DNA of 64,000 nt from Aotearoamyces nothofagi (GCA_015345905.1 JADDTR010000016.1:128631-192630); one strand, 5' to 3'; counted from the first letter of the stretch, positions 1-11,806 are shown. Made by a program: numbers and translations. The notes: generated from the letters alone by a model not told the origin.

Positions 1-984
1 CGCCAGGGCGAAGACTGGAGACCCGCGTTATCAGGCCGCCTTGCAGAACGGTGCTCAGACTTCGGCTCTGCACTCCCGCCGACGCAGATCTTTGCATGCA
101 CGAGTCCGAGATTCAGATGGGCTTCGTTGCATTGTTGGGACTGCTCTTCCCAAAGTCTTCATGCTGACGATGTGAGCTGTCATATCTCATAACTCCAGTC
201 GCGGCGATATACGCCTTCTGCAGCATCATGCTGTAGGGCACAATCCCGTGTCACGAACCCTATGTTGTGTAACAGCCCCTCGCTACCTTAGACTAGTTCA
301 TCTACTTGTCCTTTATAGTGACAGATACCTTAGTCCAACACTAAACCGACGACATCTGGCTTTCTATATGCCGGAAGACTTCCGTTTTTCTACTGGTGGC
401 GTGGAACATCTTGCCAGCCATTATGCTCCATAGAGCATATTTCGCAACGTCGGAAGCACCACATTTCTTGCTCGAGAGCTTGACGACAGTCCCAATCGCT
501 GCCGGCGGGCGAGACGAAGATATCCTCTATTTTGAGGCGAACTTCCTGGCACAAGCGTCAGAAGAATGAACGGTAGACACCGTTGCACCCTCCTGTAAAG
601 AGGCAAGGGAGATATAATATATTTTGTCTTGTAAAGCATTGAATCTTCAAGAAATATCATGACTGTTTACTTAGCTGAGCTTGGAATATTGATTCGATAA
701 TAAAGGAACGTCCAAGTGGGCAAATAACTTTTGAGACTCCTTTGACAAGGAAATCGACTTTGACAATATAGAAGTCGTCCGTAGACTCCAACTCCAAATC
801 CAGCTTCCCCATGGCCAATTTTCGATTTTCCCCACCTCTACCCGTGAAACAAACTCCCATTTAGAAACCAGGAATATCTATGCATAGCACCTCGCCGATG
901 ACTAAGGTCTCCAAGCCGCCTTGGGGATAATGTCAATCATTGATAATTGAAGCTTTGGTGGATGAACATACCTACTTCTGTCTG
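1..984. other. no gene recognised
   Basis: Short open frames exist on both strands, the longest about 79 codons, but none has recognisable domains or convincing splice structure. The stretch at 657-860 on the minus strand lies just downstream of the small CxxC gene and could be part of its 3' untranslated region. Confidence 0.5.
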
Positions 985-1254
985 CTAACCGCATGGGGTG
1001 CCACAGTAACCGCAGTGTTTCCCTGGGATGACCCACACTTCTTGTCCTTTGGCAGCACAGGTAGGACAACGGACACCAGAAATCTGCATCACTGTTAGTG
1101 ATGCTTCTTTTGCCGAGTCTAACGGTAATAGTTCTTGACTTACCGGGGTAGTCCTGATGCCAGGATATGTGGTGGGAGGTGGAACTCGATCTTGCTTTAG
1201 AATTTCGAGTGCACCGAAATACTCAAGGTCAACTGGTATAGAGGGAAGAGCCAT
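985..1254 (-). CDS. small CxxC (zinc-ribbon-like) protein, function unknown
   Basis: Two exons, 1254-1144 and 1083-985, give a 69-residue protein starting MALPSIPVDLEYFGALEIL. The first half is proline-rich. The second half has a CPTC pair and a CGYCGTPC group 14 residues later, with VWVIPGKH between them, as expected for a small zinc ribbon. The 60-nt intron starts GTAAGTC, has a CTAAC branch-like site and ends GCAG. Its length is a multiple of three and it has no in-frame stop, so an unspliced 89-residue form is also readable. An upstream in-frame ATG at 1296 is possible; 1254 is preferred because the sequence after it looks more protein-like. I cannot name a family. Zinc binding is inferred from the cysteine spacing only. 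Confidence 0.55.
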   Translation of the reverse strand: MALPSIPVDLEYFGALEILKQDRVPPPTTYPGIRTTPVSQELLPLDSAKEASLTVMQISGVRCPTCAAKGQEVWVIPGKHCGYCGTPCG

Positions 1255-1900
1255 ATTGCAGTGTGTTATGGTTGAGTTCTTGAAGAAGATAATCAATGTG
1301 GTGATGATGATATTTGCAAGTATATCACGAAAGATTAGAGCTGTTTTATCTTTTGAGTGACGGGGTGGAGATTTGGATGTTTGAAAGGTAAGCTTGGGTA
1401 GGAAGAGGAGGATGGATCACAGGTCCTTTATATACATGAAGGACTGAAGCTGAGACAGACTCGATCCTCGCAGGGAGGCGCAGGTAACCAGTACATGGTG
1501 GTAAAGTGATAAAGCTTTTTCGACATTGGAAAGCAATCATGGTTCAGCTGATCTCACGGCTCTTAGGTATGTAGCCGGCACCTACTAGTTTAAAAGACGA
1601 GCAAGGCTATCTAGGATAGGATAGCCAGGCGATAGTACCACACACCCTGTGGCGATCTGCCAATCTTCAAATCTGCCAATGTGGTCTGCTAATGTGAATG
1701 GCTACTCTGTTATGGCTGGGTCGGATCAGGGCGCCAATAATGGCTTACCAGGACGGAAAACGGCTAAAGTATATGCTCAGTGTGCTGATGTAATGTACCT
1801 TATGTGTATGTACATTGTTCTGCCGGTATGACCATCCCGCAAGCCCGCAAGTTACGGGGAACTGCGACACGGCCTAAGCTGGACCTAGCATCTGGATTTG

Positions 1901-1940
1901 GAGTGCGGTCGAGCGCTGTCGAGTGTAGTCGAGTGCTAGC
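1901..1940. repeat. 10-bp tandem repeat, about 4 copies
   Basis: The unit GAGTGYRGTC is repeated with exact 10-bp spacing at 1901, 1911, 1921 and 1931, with one or two mismatches per copy. It is intergenic. Confidence 0.7.
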
Positions 1941-2037
1941 GCATCCCTAAAGCTACCTAGCAGTGTCGGGAGCTCCATGCCGACGGCCGCAATTGAAAGG
2001 CACCAGTTAGCAGGGGTCAGCCGATGGGAAGGGCGTA

Positions 2038-2076
2038 GCATATGCATGTACATGTACTGTACATATGTATATGCAT
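2038..2076. repeat. imperfect palindrome
   Basis: The left arm begins GCATATGCATGTACATG and the right arm ends CATATGTATATGC. The arms are reverse-complementary with a few mismatches, so the segment could form a hairpin or cruciform. No gene touches it. Confidence 0.55.
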
Positions 2077-2987
2077 CTATATGTAAGTACGATGGGCGGG
2101 ATCTGATAAAACCTGGTCGCCGCCTGGGTCCGGATCAATGCCAGATCAGGGAATCTCAAATCCATTCTGGCTCGTACTCGAGTAAAGGCGGGCACATCAT
2201 CTTCACCTTCTTACCATATACCATGCATCCCATATCCCCTCCCTAGGTGCTTCATTCCGTGCAGTACCAGTTCTACTGTAAATCCAACGGCGGAGGGCAA
2301 AGTGCGACCTCACCCAGCGCTGTGCCCCAAGTGAGCGTGTCGTGCGTGGCTAAGAGGTACCGAGAGTAGCAGACTTCCGCCGAAAGTTTGCTTCACTTGC
2401 CTCTGCATCCTACAGCCTATAGCTACAGTAGCATCCTCGGTCCTTGGAGATGTCGTCGGCCGCCATAGCCAATGAGTACTCCACATAGCTAGTCCAGGGC
2501 GGGAAATCCTTAGATACCATGGATCATGGGGGAAAGGCATAGCACGCTAGTGTGTGTACGAAGTATGAAGGCCGTCTGTCCAAGTGCTGTCGCATCTCCA
2601 TATACCACTATCATTGCCAGCGCTTGGGTCGGCCCGCTCATAAATCCGAGACGCTCTCTTTATGTTCGCCTCGACGTGATATCTGTATGCAGCCTATGTA
2701 ATATGTACCGTACCGTAAGTACCTCTCTATCATATATGCTGGAGTCAGCCAGTATCTTGTACGACGGTAGGAAATGGTGACGATATAAACTTTATGGATA
2801 TGTTCAGAGATTCGTCAGGCTCCAGTTTTGCCTTTAGCCATGCCTTTGTGAGACAAGATTAAAGCCAATCGAGAGTAGGAACGGCAGGTAGCTGGCAGAC
2901 TGTGGTGACGCGTGCAGTGCACTACGGTCTACACGAAGTAGCATAGCACAGGGTGCTTGGTAAGTCCCGCTATTTGGTTGGCGGAGT

Positions 2988-3036
2988 CATTTGGCATCTG
3001 GCATTTGGCATTTGGCAGTGACATTCGGTATTTGGT
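2988..3036. repeat. heptamer repeat GCATTTG and variants
   Basis: CATTTGGCATCTGGCATTTGG continues with further GCATTTG-like copies and ends near 3036. It is a short decayed microsatellite in intergenic DNA. Confidence 0.6.
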
Positions 3037-3767
3037 GGAGGCGGGGATTCAGCTATTCCTGGGAGTATACCTTAGGGAGTGCCAGCGTGGAGAAGGATCG
3101 ACTCAAGGAAGCCACAAATGCACGAATGCAGGCGACGTTGGAGACTACGACGCTCATGCATCATCTAGATCTCTCGACTCGACTCGACTGTTCCGTACTT
3201 CTCAACTCTTTGTCGTCAGTAAAATATATTCCAGACCAAACTCTTACGCCTCCCGAGGCAGGTTTTGCTACTAGGATACACTCATGTTAGTGACTAGTAT
3301 GGTACTGTACTATGCTAAATCTGCGAAACAAGGTACGTTAACGGGCATGATATCCTTCCTGTGGGTCGGACCTAGCGCCTGGGCTCTGGGGAAAAGTGTA
3401 AACGAACGTGAGAATTGCATAGGGCGTATGCGAATTCGCGTTCCAGCACCTTCGTACGGGAGGCAATATGAGATACTGTCCCTGGGCTTTGTTTGCAGCT
3501 TGCAGGAAGCAAGCCACGACATCTCAAATCCGTGACTGCAATGGAGAGCATGAAAGCCATACAGGCAACGGCATGATCTCGTCGCCAGCGTCGCTATTAG
3601 TGGTGATGATCAGCTGTAGCCGTCAGGCCCTTGGTGATGGATAAAGATGAACGAGCAACGAGGACGGAGTAACGAGTAAGCAAGCGTCTCCACGGCCACT
3701 TCACCTAATTCGCTACCGATGGCCCAGCCCCACGCAGCCCCAGGTGCAGGTGAGACACGCAAGACCG

Positions 3768-4337
3768 GCCAGACAGGCCAGACAGGCCAGACGGCTTACT
3801 TCAGCAGGCGCGGCTGGCGGACTTTGGCTGCGTCCACTGGGCCTCTGCAGGCAGCTACAGCGCAGTGCACACACCGTCCGTACAGTATCTTGTACAAGTA
3901 CAGTGTACCTGCCTGTAGCGAGTCCCGAGGGCCCTGTGCGTCGCGTCACCGTCACCACAGGCCGCTCTGGCGTCGCTGCGAGACCAGACTGCAGTGAGGA
4001 ACGGCGGGCACCGGAGCCCTGCGCTGCTGCGCTGCTGCGCTGCTGCGCTGCGGTAGGTACCTGTGCAGTACAGGACGGTGCAGTGCGGTGCAGTGCGGTG
4101 CCGTGCAGTGCTGGACGCCTGGGTGCAAGGCACTGTGCTGCAGCTGTACGGCGCAGGCGCAGGCGCAGGCGCAGGCGTGAGCCAGGAGCCGGAAGTCTGG
4201 CTTCTGGGACGGCAACGCTGGCCCGGTTCCCCTACTCGCCGCTCTCGTCCGCGACCTGTCCGCTACAGCGTCACTGTCTGTTTTTAGGCACGAACTGCTG
4301 TATCCAGTACAGTACAGTACAGTACAGTACAGTACAG
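3768..4337. repeat. GC-rich block of several different short tandem repeats
   Basis: Within 570 bp there are at least five unrelated tandem units: CCAGACAGG (about 3769-3792), CTGCTGCG x3 (about 4024-4050), CAGTGCGGTG (about 4078-4110), GGCGCA x4 (4150-4176) and CAGTA x6 (4305-4337). The open frames that cross this block are read-through of the repeats rather than genes. Confidence 0.8.
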
Positions 4338-6702
4338 AACCCTAGATGTCGTACTGTGCCTACAGCGTAGGGCCTTGGGTACCATGTCCGATCTACAGCA
4401 CCATGCGCCTTGGCTCATCTATCGGCTATCAGCAATCAGCTCCCAGCTACAGTACCTGCGCACTTACCTGGCAAGGCCCCTATGTCCAAGGTATCCTGCA
4501 CAGTAGCTATTCCCTTGGCTGTCGGGTGCTCGGTCTAGGGCAGGTGCCTCGGTACGGTACAGTACATACCTACTCCGCAGCTGGCTACAGTGATGCACTG
4601 GATACACTGAATATACACCGAATATACACTGGACACCCCGAATACAGCGGCACAGCGATACAATAATAATACGTGCTTGTAGCCCGCACAGAGGACAGAC
4701 AGGAGCTACCCTTAGGCACCTTTACTCGAGTATCAGCCAGCCGGACTGTTGAGCTGTTGTCAACTCTATCCGAGGCCTCCCCGTCCCTTCCCCCCTCCAC
4801 GTCAGGGCGTTCCAGTACTGTAATACTGTACTGGGCCTAGCGAGCGAGTGCCCAGCGGAGCCCCGCCGCCGGCGCGGTGGGTACCCTGAAGCTAGGCACT
4901 GCCAGTGTCCTTGGCCCTGTCTGTCCTTGTCTGTCTGTTACATCCATCTGTCTTGTCTATCTATCAGTCTACATCTTCTTTCGAACAAACATCCCAAACC
5001 GCGAGATGGCTCGCTCCATCGTCCCCACCAGCCTTGTCAGCATTGTTTCGACTCTGACTTGTGGAGAGAGAACGATCTATAATCAGCCGTCCCATCGCAT
5101 CTCGGGCTTGGTATTGGCCACGGGTCTGCAAGTATGAAGCCGTGAGAGCATACATCCGTGTTCGCGCCCACCTGCCATTAACCGCGCCAGCATCGCCAAC
5201 ATCGGGACCTTACAGAGGATCAGGCCAGGCGTTTCTTCAGCCATATTCTACTGTCCCTTCCTTGATCCTAGCACGACATGCTGCTCCAGACCGCCTTTCT
5301 GCAGCCAGTTTTGCATCTGCAGACTTCGGTATCACATCATGCGTAAAATAAACAAGCCGACTTGCACTCAAGATGGGCAAACTATGTGAAAGTACATTGT
5401 CAACGGAGCTGTCTCCCTTGTACTGCGCCACGGCGACACGTCAGACCACGTCCAGACCCCAGATACCTCCAGAGTGAGTACCTGTAGGCACAACAACCCG
5501 CCTCGAGACGTATTTTGCTTTTTGACTACCGTGGCAACCATGTACTTTGTAATTGCTTCCTGCTTCAGCAAAGCCGCTCGTACCAGCTCTATTGTACGAT
5601 ATACAGGAAAAACAGGGCATTTCTGCACCTCGCCTGCCCTATTCCTGGAGAACCGCAAAGTCGGGTCGTCACACAGCAGGAGCCGGAATCGAGGGATTTA
5701 GCATGCAAGATTTTTATCACCCGGCCCCCGGAGCCCCCGACAGAGGGCCCGTGCCCCTGTTCGAGATCCATGCCCAAGCATCTCCTTCCAAACCACCTCA
5801 ATATCATTCCTCGGTATCACATTCCTTTGCTCTAACATCGCCGTGGTCTTTCCCTGCACAAAAACTTCACATTACGGCCAAGGCGAGATAAATTATCACG
5901 TCGATGCGTGGACATGGACGTAAACAGGGAGAGTGGGTGCATTTGGATATGCTTGATTGAATATCCACAATGACTGTACGAGGTACGGAAGTACAATGTA
6001 CATAACCAGTAACAAGGTAAGGCAAGGACAATGAGGTAAGGATAAGTACTTCAGACAAACACCTGCCGGCTGGCACACGTTACTGCCGACCGTGTCTCCA
6101 ACGCTGTGATTGTGTGACTACCGCTACCAAGGCTGGGCTTCAATACTCTATTGGAGATCGTTGCGACACCATATGTCGTCTTCGATGAAGTCCACTACCA
6201 CTGTTACATATGAGTACGTTGGGATTTCTACGCCACACGGATGGCTTGGTGACATTACAGCTAATATCTTCCAACAATTCGGAACCCCGCAGGAACAGCT
6301 ACATTTGCTGTGAAATATCATTCGACAGAATGCTTGCCGACCGTTATTTTAATATAATCACTAGTAATGCTACAACAAGATGTGCTTGCCATTTTCATCT
6401 AGGCATTAGGTGCCCTGTTGTAGAGTACATGGCGGCTGCTCTCTAGGATGTATATGATGGATCGTGTGGCTTAGAATCACATGTTATAGAGTTCGCCGAT
6501 ATGTTACGAATTATTATCATAGATGCTCGGATAGATAATGGCAATATTCGAGGAACTGAAACAAAAACGCCGTGATGGTATATCCGTGATGCCCTTTCCC
6601 AGCCAGATCCCGACCAGCCCAGCCTCCCAGTACCGGTACAACGCCGCGAGATAGAAGGCAAGGCAACGTGCCATAGTGGGTTTAATCGTGTTCGACAGCA
6701 GC

Positions 6703-9366
6703 CTATCCTTGTGGCTGTCGCAGAGTCTTCTCAATCTTGACCAGCAGCAGCCCATCTGTTGCTTGCCCCTTGAAATCGAGCAATTTGATAAATCGATACC
6801 CTTGCTGAAGTCTGTCGAGCCTTATGCATGCCCATGCAGCTGATCGATCTTTCCCATATTTTTCGTCTTCGACTTTTAGCCTAGTAATAGAGCGGCAATG
6901 TTAGTTAGATTTCCAAGAGTTACGTAGGGGTAGCAGATCGGCAGATAATGACAGCAATACGATGCAATACGAGAGAGAAATGATAGAATGCTTTGCCGTT
7001 GAGCTTGAAGAGAGTCATTTGTTCTGTACATTAAAACTTTCTTACAAGGAGTTTTGTATAATATGCATCTGGGGACGGCCCGCTGCGTGGCATATCATAC
7101 AGTAGATCACGCGACGGGATGACAGGCCTATAATCGGCAAAGTACCGTATAGTCGGATATATCTGCCGTGCAACACAGACAATATGCCGCTGACAGGACT
7201 TCAATGTCACACGACAGAATGAAAATGCAGAGTAGGAGATGGATCTACTAACCTTATGAAACTCAATTCTTCAATAACGTTAGGAATACCAGTAAAGTCA
7301 AGCACTGTCCCATCATCTCCAAAATCTGGGTGGTCACCTTTCCGAGACTTTGTGGCCAACTTGTACTTCCCTTCCTTAATCTGCCCGCTCTCGGGGATTG
7401 ATTGGCCATCGGGCTTATCGACGTGCAATTCACACTTAATGTATGGATAGAACGACTCACTATTTTCATGATGTGGCAAGGGAATATGCTGGCCTGCGAA
7501 GACCGTAATTTTCAAGTCAAGTGTCAGGCGCCTGACTGGCAGAACAGGTGGGTCTGCTGCCGGGTCATGGCTGCGATACGCTGCAGGCTTCAATACCCAA
7601 CCATGCTCTCCTGCAAACATGGCTTCATTCAACATTGTTCCCTCATCCCATGACTGCCAATTCAAGGCGACCATCTGGACACCCTTTCTCCAAAACACAG
7701 ATGGGTCGGGGTTAGACGAATCAATACGTCGACCTGCTGGGTACGCACGCATAAAAAATTCTCTGTTGTGGGCAAACATCTCTGTCGGGTAGGCCATATG
7801 AAGATCTTTGATCTTATGCTCGTCAATCGAGAAAACATGAGGCGGGTTGGCAGCTTCTTTTTGGTCGAAGCCGTGGAAGTGCTCAGAATGGGTATATATT
7901 CCTAACCGAGAGAGTGAATCGATGATATTGTTATGCTTCTTCTTCTTCGACGGTTTCCCTAAACGTTCATCTTCGGAACCAGATGCTCCTGAGTCACCCC
8001 AGTCATTCTTTTGTGGTGCGAGCGAACTTGATGATGATGACACGGGTTCTAGGGTAATAGGGGCCGTAGGAGCTTCCGAAGTCTCTATTGGCATTGCTTT
8101 TTTCACCTTGACCAGGATCTTGTTGAGGAGTTCATCCAGTCTTGGTAGCCGCTCATCTGGGTTACAGGATCCATAAGCCTCGTCAATAAGTAACCCTCTC
8201 CACTCTTCTTTCATGATCTGTACCATAATCTCCTGCTGATCTGAATCGGCATGTACCTACCACCTCTATCAGTATTTGCTCTAAAAGAAAAATGCTTATA
8301 GAATTACCTCCAAGCTGACAATGACTGGTAGATTTGTTGTCTCGAACGCTGTATCTCGAATTGTCTTGCAAACCTCACGAAATCCCACATCGGCTGTCAG
8401 AGTCCAGCCGTGCAGAACTCGAGGCTCGGATTTCTCGGCCTTCGTCATTGAGTAGGAGCTATGCCTGGAACTACGTCGAGATGGGGGTTTCTCAGATGGA
8501 TCTGCGCTTTGAACTGGGTCTATCGCTGAGCTTGAATTTAGGTCTTCGTCACTGACCACATCAGGATTGATACTTGGGACTTTGCGATGACCGATGCTGA
8601 CATCCTTTTCTCTAAACATATGTTTGGCCTGCTCATACTTCTCTTTGGCTTCTTTTGCGGCTTCTTTTACGGCAGCGGCAGCCGCTGCAACAGCTTGCGC
8701 GGATATGGTCCCGGAAAGATGAGGGCGATGCCCCGGCGTTGACGGCTGCTCGCCATTCCAAACATCAATTTCTATACACCTGCATCCACGAATAAGCACC
8801 TAATAGTACAGAGAGTGTCAATATCCGAGTCACTAAAACTAGTCGCTTGATCCTACGTGAATATCATTGGAGAAACGTACATTTTTATAAGACTCTGTAG
8901 AGCTCTTTGAGGACAACTGATTCCCAGACAAGTACGTGTTGTGACTGCTGCTGATGAAATAGTTGCTTATCGGTTTTGACAAATCCTTCAGCCCAACATC
9001 TGCTTCTTTCAAGGCGTGAAGCCCATGATGATACCAGACGAACTCTAAAAATTCTTCAAACTTATATTCTCTTTTCTCAACAGGAACATTCGCAACCTGT
9101 TGTTGCGTATTTGCTAGGAATGCGCACAATTTCTCGCATGGCAGCGTCGATTCAGACCCACGAAGACTGTCATATACCCGTTTTAGGTGATCTTGGATCG
9201 TCTGCGAGAGGTATGGACGGTGCTGGGTAACTTCTGACGTCGCATGTCCACCGCCCGCCTGTATGACTGGTACAATATGGTTATGCGTAGGGGACATCAG
9301 GGTCGACATTGCAACGAGCGAGTGCATCGACAAGTGATGCTGCTTGTGTGCTGTTAGGTTCGTCAT
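6703..9366 (-). CDS. PLC1: phosphoinositide-specific phospholipase C (delta-like)
   Basis: Exons 9366-8881, 8799-8308, 8256-7253 and 6880-6703 join in frame to 719 residues. The enzyme hydrolyses phosphatidylinositol 4,5-bisphosphate to diacylglycerol and inositol trisphosphate in a calcium-dependent way. Domain order is a short N-terminal region with EF-hand remnant (FEEFLEFVWYH, about 103-113), X domain, linker, Y domain and C2. The X domain has SSSHNTYLSGNQ with catalytic His near 142, RCIEIDVW near 169-176, and the second catalytic His in VLHGWTLT near 292. About 115 residues of Ala/Glu/Lys- and Ser-rich sequence are inserted between the last two motifs, which I recall from other filamentous-fungal PLCs. 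The Y domain includes VFWRKGVQMVALNWQ and HGWVLKP; C2 ends GLLLVKIEKTLRQPQG. Introns are 81, 51 and 372 nt; the last is unusually long, yet the join FIR/LKVEDEKYG fits the family exactly. The first ATG of the frame is used as start; the N-terminus is the least certain part. Confidence 0.93.
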
Positions 9367-10076
9367 TGAAGCAGCACAGAAAGACTACAATTCGATTTCA
9401 CTAATGAGTTAGCTTGCATTTGTGGAGATTTGGGATAGAGGGCGACAGCTATTTAAGCATGATGCGGCCCCCAAGACAGCACTGTCTCTTTGCAAGGCTA
9501 GAAGAGAACATGGCGAATTCGTCTTACCTGATAAGGCAAAAAGAAATCTGCCCCAGCATCTGTGTCCTTTTATAACTGTTGAAATATTTGGGTTCGTTAT
9601 TCGGAGACAAAGCGATTGTCGAGGCTGGCCGTTGAGTACAAAGAAAGCATCACTTCATAAAAGCTCAGGGCGCAAAGAGCGGGCCGGCTTGTCAAGCGCT
9701 GACAGCTAGGTAATCGAGAGCTGAAGCCGGCCAAAGAAAGCGATCAAGTCATTGGGAAACGATATATCATTTATCGGGGGGATGGAGAAGCATTTCCCAT
9801 GAAATAGATACAAGGCTGATGAGCTGAAAGAACCCCGTTTCAATGCTATTCTATTAAAAGAGGTTAAAAGAGGTATGTGCACTCTGATGTCTTGACAGAT
9901 CCCTGGATTACGGATAATTGCTGCCTATTCAGAACTGGGTACGGGTACGGGTACGGGCCGTTGGGCGGATCTGCCGACATTTAGCCAACATTTGATCGCG
10001 ACGGCGATATCATCTTCCTCCCTCCCAACTTCCAACTCGCAATCAGATCGTCATATACCAGTGATATACCAGTGCA
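9367..10076. promoter_or_regulatory. shared upstream region of PLC1 and the cupin gene
   Basis: These 710 bp lie between the divergent starts of PLC1 (minus) and the cupin gene (plus), so they should hold both promoters. A GGGTAC x3 repeat is at 9937-9957. No specific operator could be assigned. A 95-codon open frame at 9422-9709 shows no domain and is not called. Confidence 0.5.
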
Positions 10077-10432
10077 ATGGCGTCCAAACCTCAACGGGAA
10101 TATGAAAAGGAAGTCCGTGATTGGGGCTTCTCTCACGTCTTTACCTGGACTGATGAACCGTAAGTCAAGAAATCTACTTGATGAAAGACCGAGCAAATAC
10201 ATGGCGCAAGGCTGACCATTTTTGCCACAGCAATTTTCATTATAGTCCCCATTCTCACCGTGGACTTACCACACACCTGATACTTGATGGCCAGCTCGTC
10301 ATTGCATATCCACAAGACAAAGGTGCCGAGAAGGTTACCTTCGCTGTCGGTGATAGAATCGATATTGATGCCGGGAGAGTACACGAGGTCTGGATTGGCC
10401 CCCAGGGGTGTACATATGTCATTGGAGAATGA
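10077..10432 (+). CDS. small single-domain cupin protein
   Basis: Exons 10077-10159 and 10231-10432 encode 94 residues. The 71-nt intron begins GTAAGTC and ends CCACAG, and the join gives DEPNFHYSPHSHRGLTTH. The protein carries the two cupin signatures: HSHRGLTTHLILDGQ (metal-ligand His pair, first motif) and GDRIDIDAGRVHEVWIG (second motif with its His). It is at the short end for a cupin domain, so it is probably a bare beta-barrel with no extra domain. Small cupins include metal-binding enzymes and sugar or small-molecule binding proteins, and nothing here fixes the substrate. It is transcribed away from PLC1; no functional link is evident. Confidence 0.82.
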
Positions 10433-11217
10433 TTTCATAGACCGAGTCAATGACTAAGTAGTGCCCTCTCTCATTTCTGAAGCCAATTTCTGAAGAGTTG
10501 TTTGCGTCGAAAAAGAAATCTTTGCTTCATATGTCGTCAATTAAGACTTCCAATCGGTAAACCGTCTCGATAAGTACTCGACTCTTTACTGGAAACAGTT
10601 AACTAAGTCTCGTAGTGATGAGAAAGCCGGGGACTCGAGAATCTGAACTAGTATATATATTGGAATCTTGTCAGTGTCGGCGCCGTCAGGTTTTATCTAT
10701 ACCTCGTGCTTGCTGCATTCTATACGTATTAGACAGCCGTCATATAGACATTTCAAAGAGCATGTTCCAATCCATGGACCATGGCCTGTCTAAATGACTG
10801 GAAGAGTCTCCAGATATGGGCTGTTGGCGACAGTAGTGCGCCATTGTAACCCGCCTTTTCGAATCAAATGTCATAGCGGCACGCATATGTAACTAGGATT
10901 TTGCGGCGCGTGCGGGATTGTACAAGTACAGGAGGGGTAAACCGCAGGAAGAACTCACGAGAGACTTTGTCCAATTGAATCCTGCTGTCAGATTAATCAG
11001 TTATCAGCGAGAGCTATCTCGCCGAGTACAGCCTCTTCTTATAAGATGAAGACAAAGAATAAAATGGACAAAAGCCTCTGTGCTGGCTGACAGTTGTCGA
11101 TAATAGGTTCCGATCTGTCCTATTTGACTGAGGCTATTATTAACTATTAAGGTAGCTACTAGTTATCAACTTATCATGATTCATGCTCTCGCCCCGCATC
11201 TTTACTACCCACCAGCT

Positions 11218-11266
11218 TGCAGTAATGCAGTAACTATGCAGTAATGCAGTAATGCAGTAATGCAGT
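11218..11266. repeat. TGCAGTAA tandem repeat
   Basis: About five copies of TGCAGTAA, one interrupted by a short insertion. A looser run of CTATACTGTG copies follows near 11370-11410. Confidence 0.75.
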
Positions 11267-11770
11267 TGCCAGTCACCGGCAGTATAACTCATCACGGACT
11301 ACCTCGCGGCACAGTAGCGTATGGGAATCACGCTTCTACCTGTCCTCCGCCTCCCTGCGATGCTGTACTATACTGTGCTATACTGTGCAGTAGCAGTACT
11401 TTGCTATACTGTGGCATTGTAGCGCAGCAGTAAATGCACTTGCCACCTCATGGAATCGCTTCCGCTGGCTGGCCGGTCGGCGGGTGGCACTGCCAGGCTT
11501 GGGCAGCCCCTGCCACCTGCCACCTGCCACGACGACTCTGGAGGCGCTGTAGTCACTAACTACTCACCAGCCTCTGACCCACATCCGCACGATGCGGCAC
11601 GACACAGGCTCTGGACCGACAGTGATTCGCTGATGCCCGCACCCGCGCCACTGTGGCTGCGGCGCACGGGACAGAGGGCATGGCAGCTTTCATATGTGGC
11701 TTTGGCTCTGTACAGTATTGTACAATACAGTACGTCCTTGCTTTATCTGCTCAGTCCTCCAAGGAAAGGG

Positions 11771-11806
11771 GCGAGGCAGGCGAGGCAGGCGAGGCAGGCG
11801 AGGCAG
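11771..11806. repeat. GCGAGGCAG x4 tandem repeat
   Basis: Four exact copies of a 9-bp unit. Because 9 is a multiple of three, it reads as an Ala/Arg/Gln tripeptide repeat in passing open frames, which are not called as genes. Confidence 0.8.

Larger units (their letters stand above)
1255..6702. other. long gene-poor stretch with tandem repeats
   Basis: No gene recognised over about 5.4 kb. The stretch mixes AT-richer DNA with GC-rich, repeat-laden DNA at roughly 3.7-4.9 kb. The longest open frame, 3744-4370 on the plus strand, runs through short tandem repeats and encodes Ala/Arg/Cys-rich low-complexity sequence, so it is not called. Several GTAC-type words (for example around 2046, 3304, 4558 and 4816) lie here. 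The left part upstream of 1254 should include the promoter of the CxxC gene. Confidence 0.55.

Noticed and set aside
3744-4370. 208-codon plus-strand open frame
   Set aside because: It runs through five short tandem repeats, has Ala/Arg/Cys low-complexity content, and rival open frames occur on both strands.
9937-9957. GGGTAC x3 considered as telomere-like repeat
   Set aside because: Only three copies, a unit unlike fungal TTAGGG, and located between two genes.
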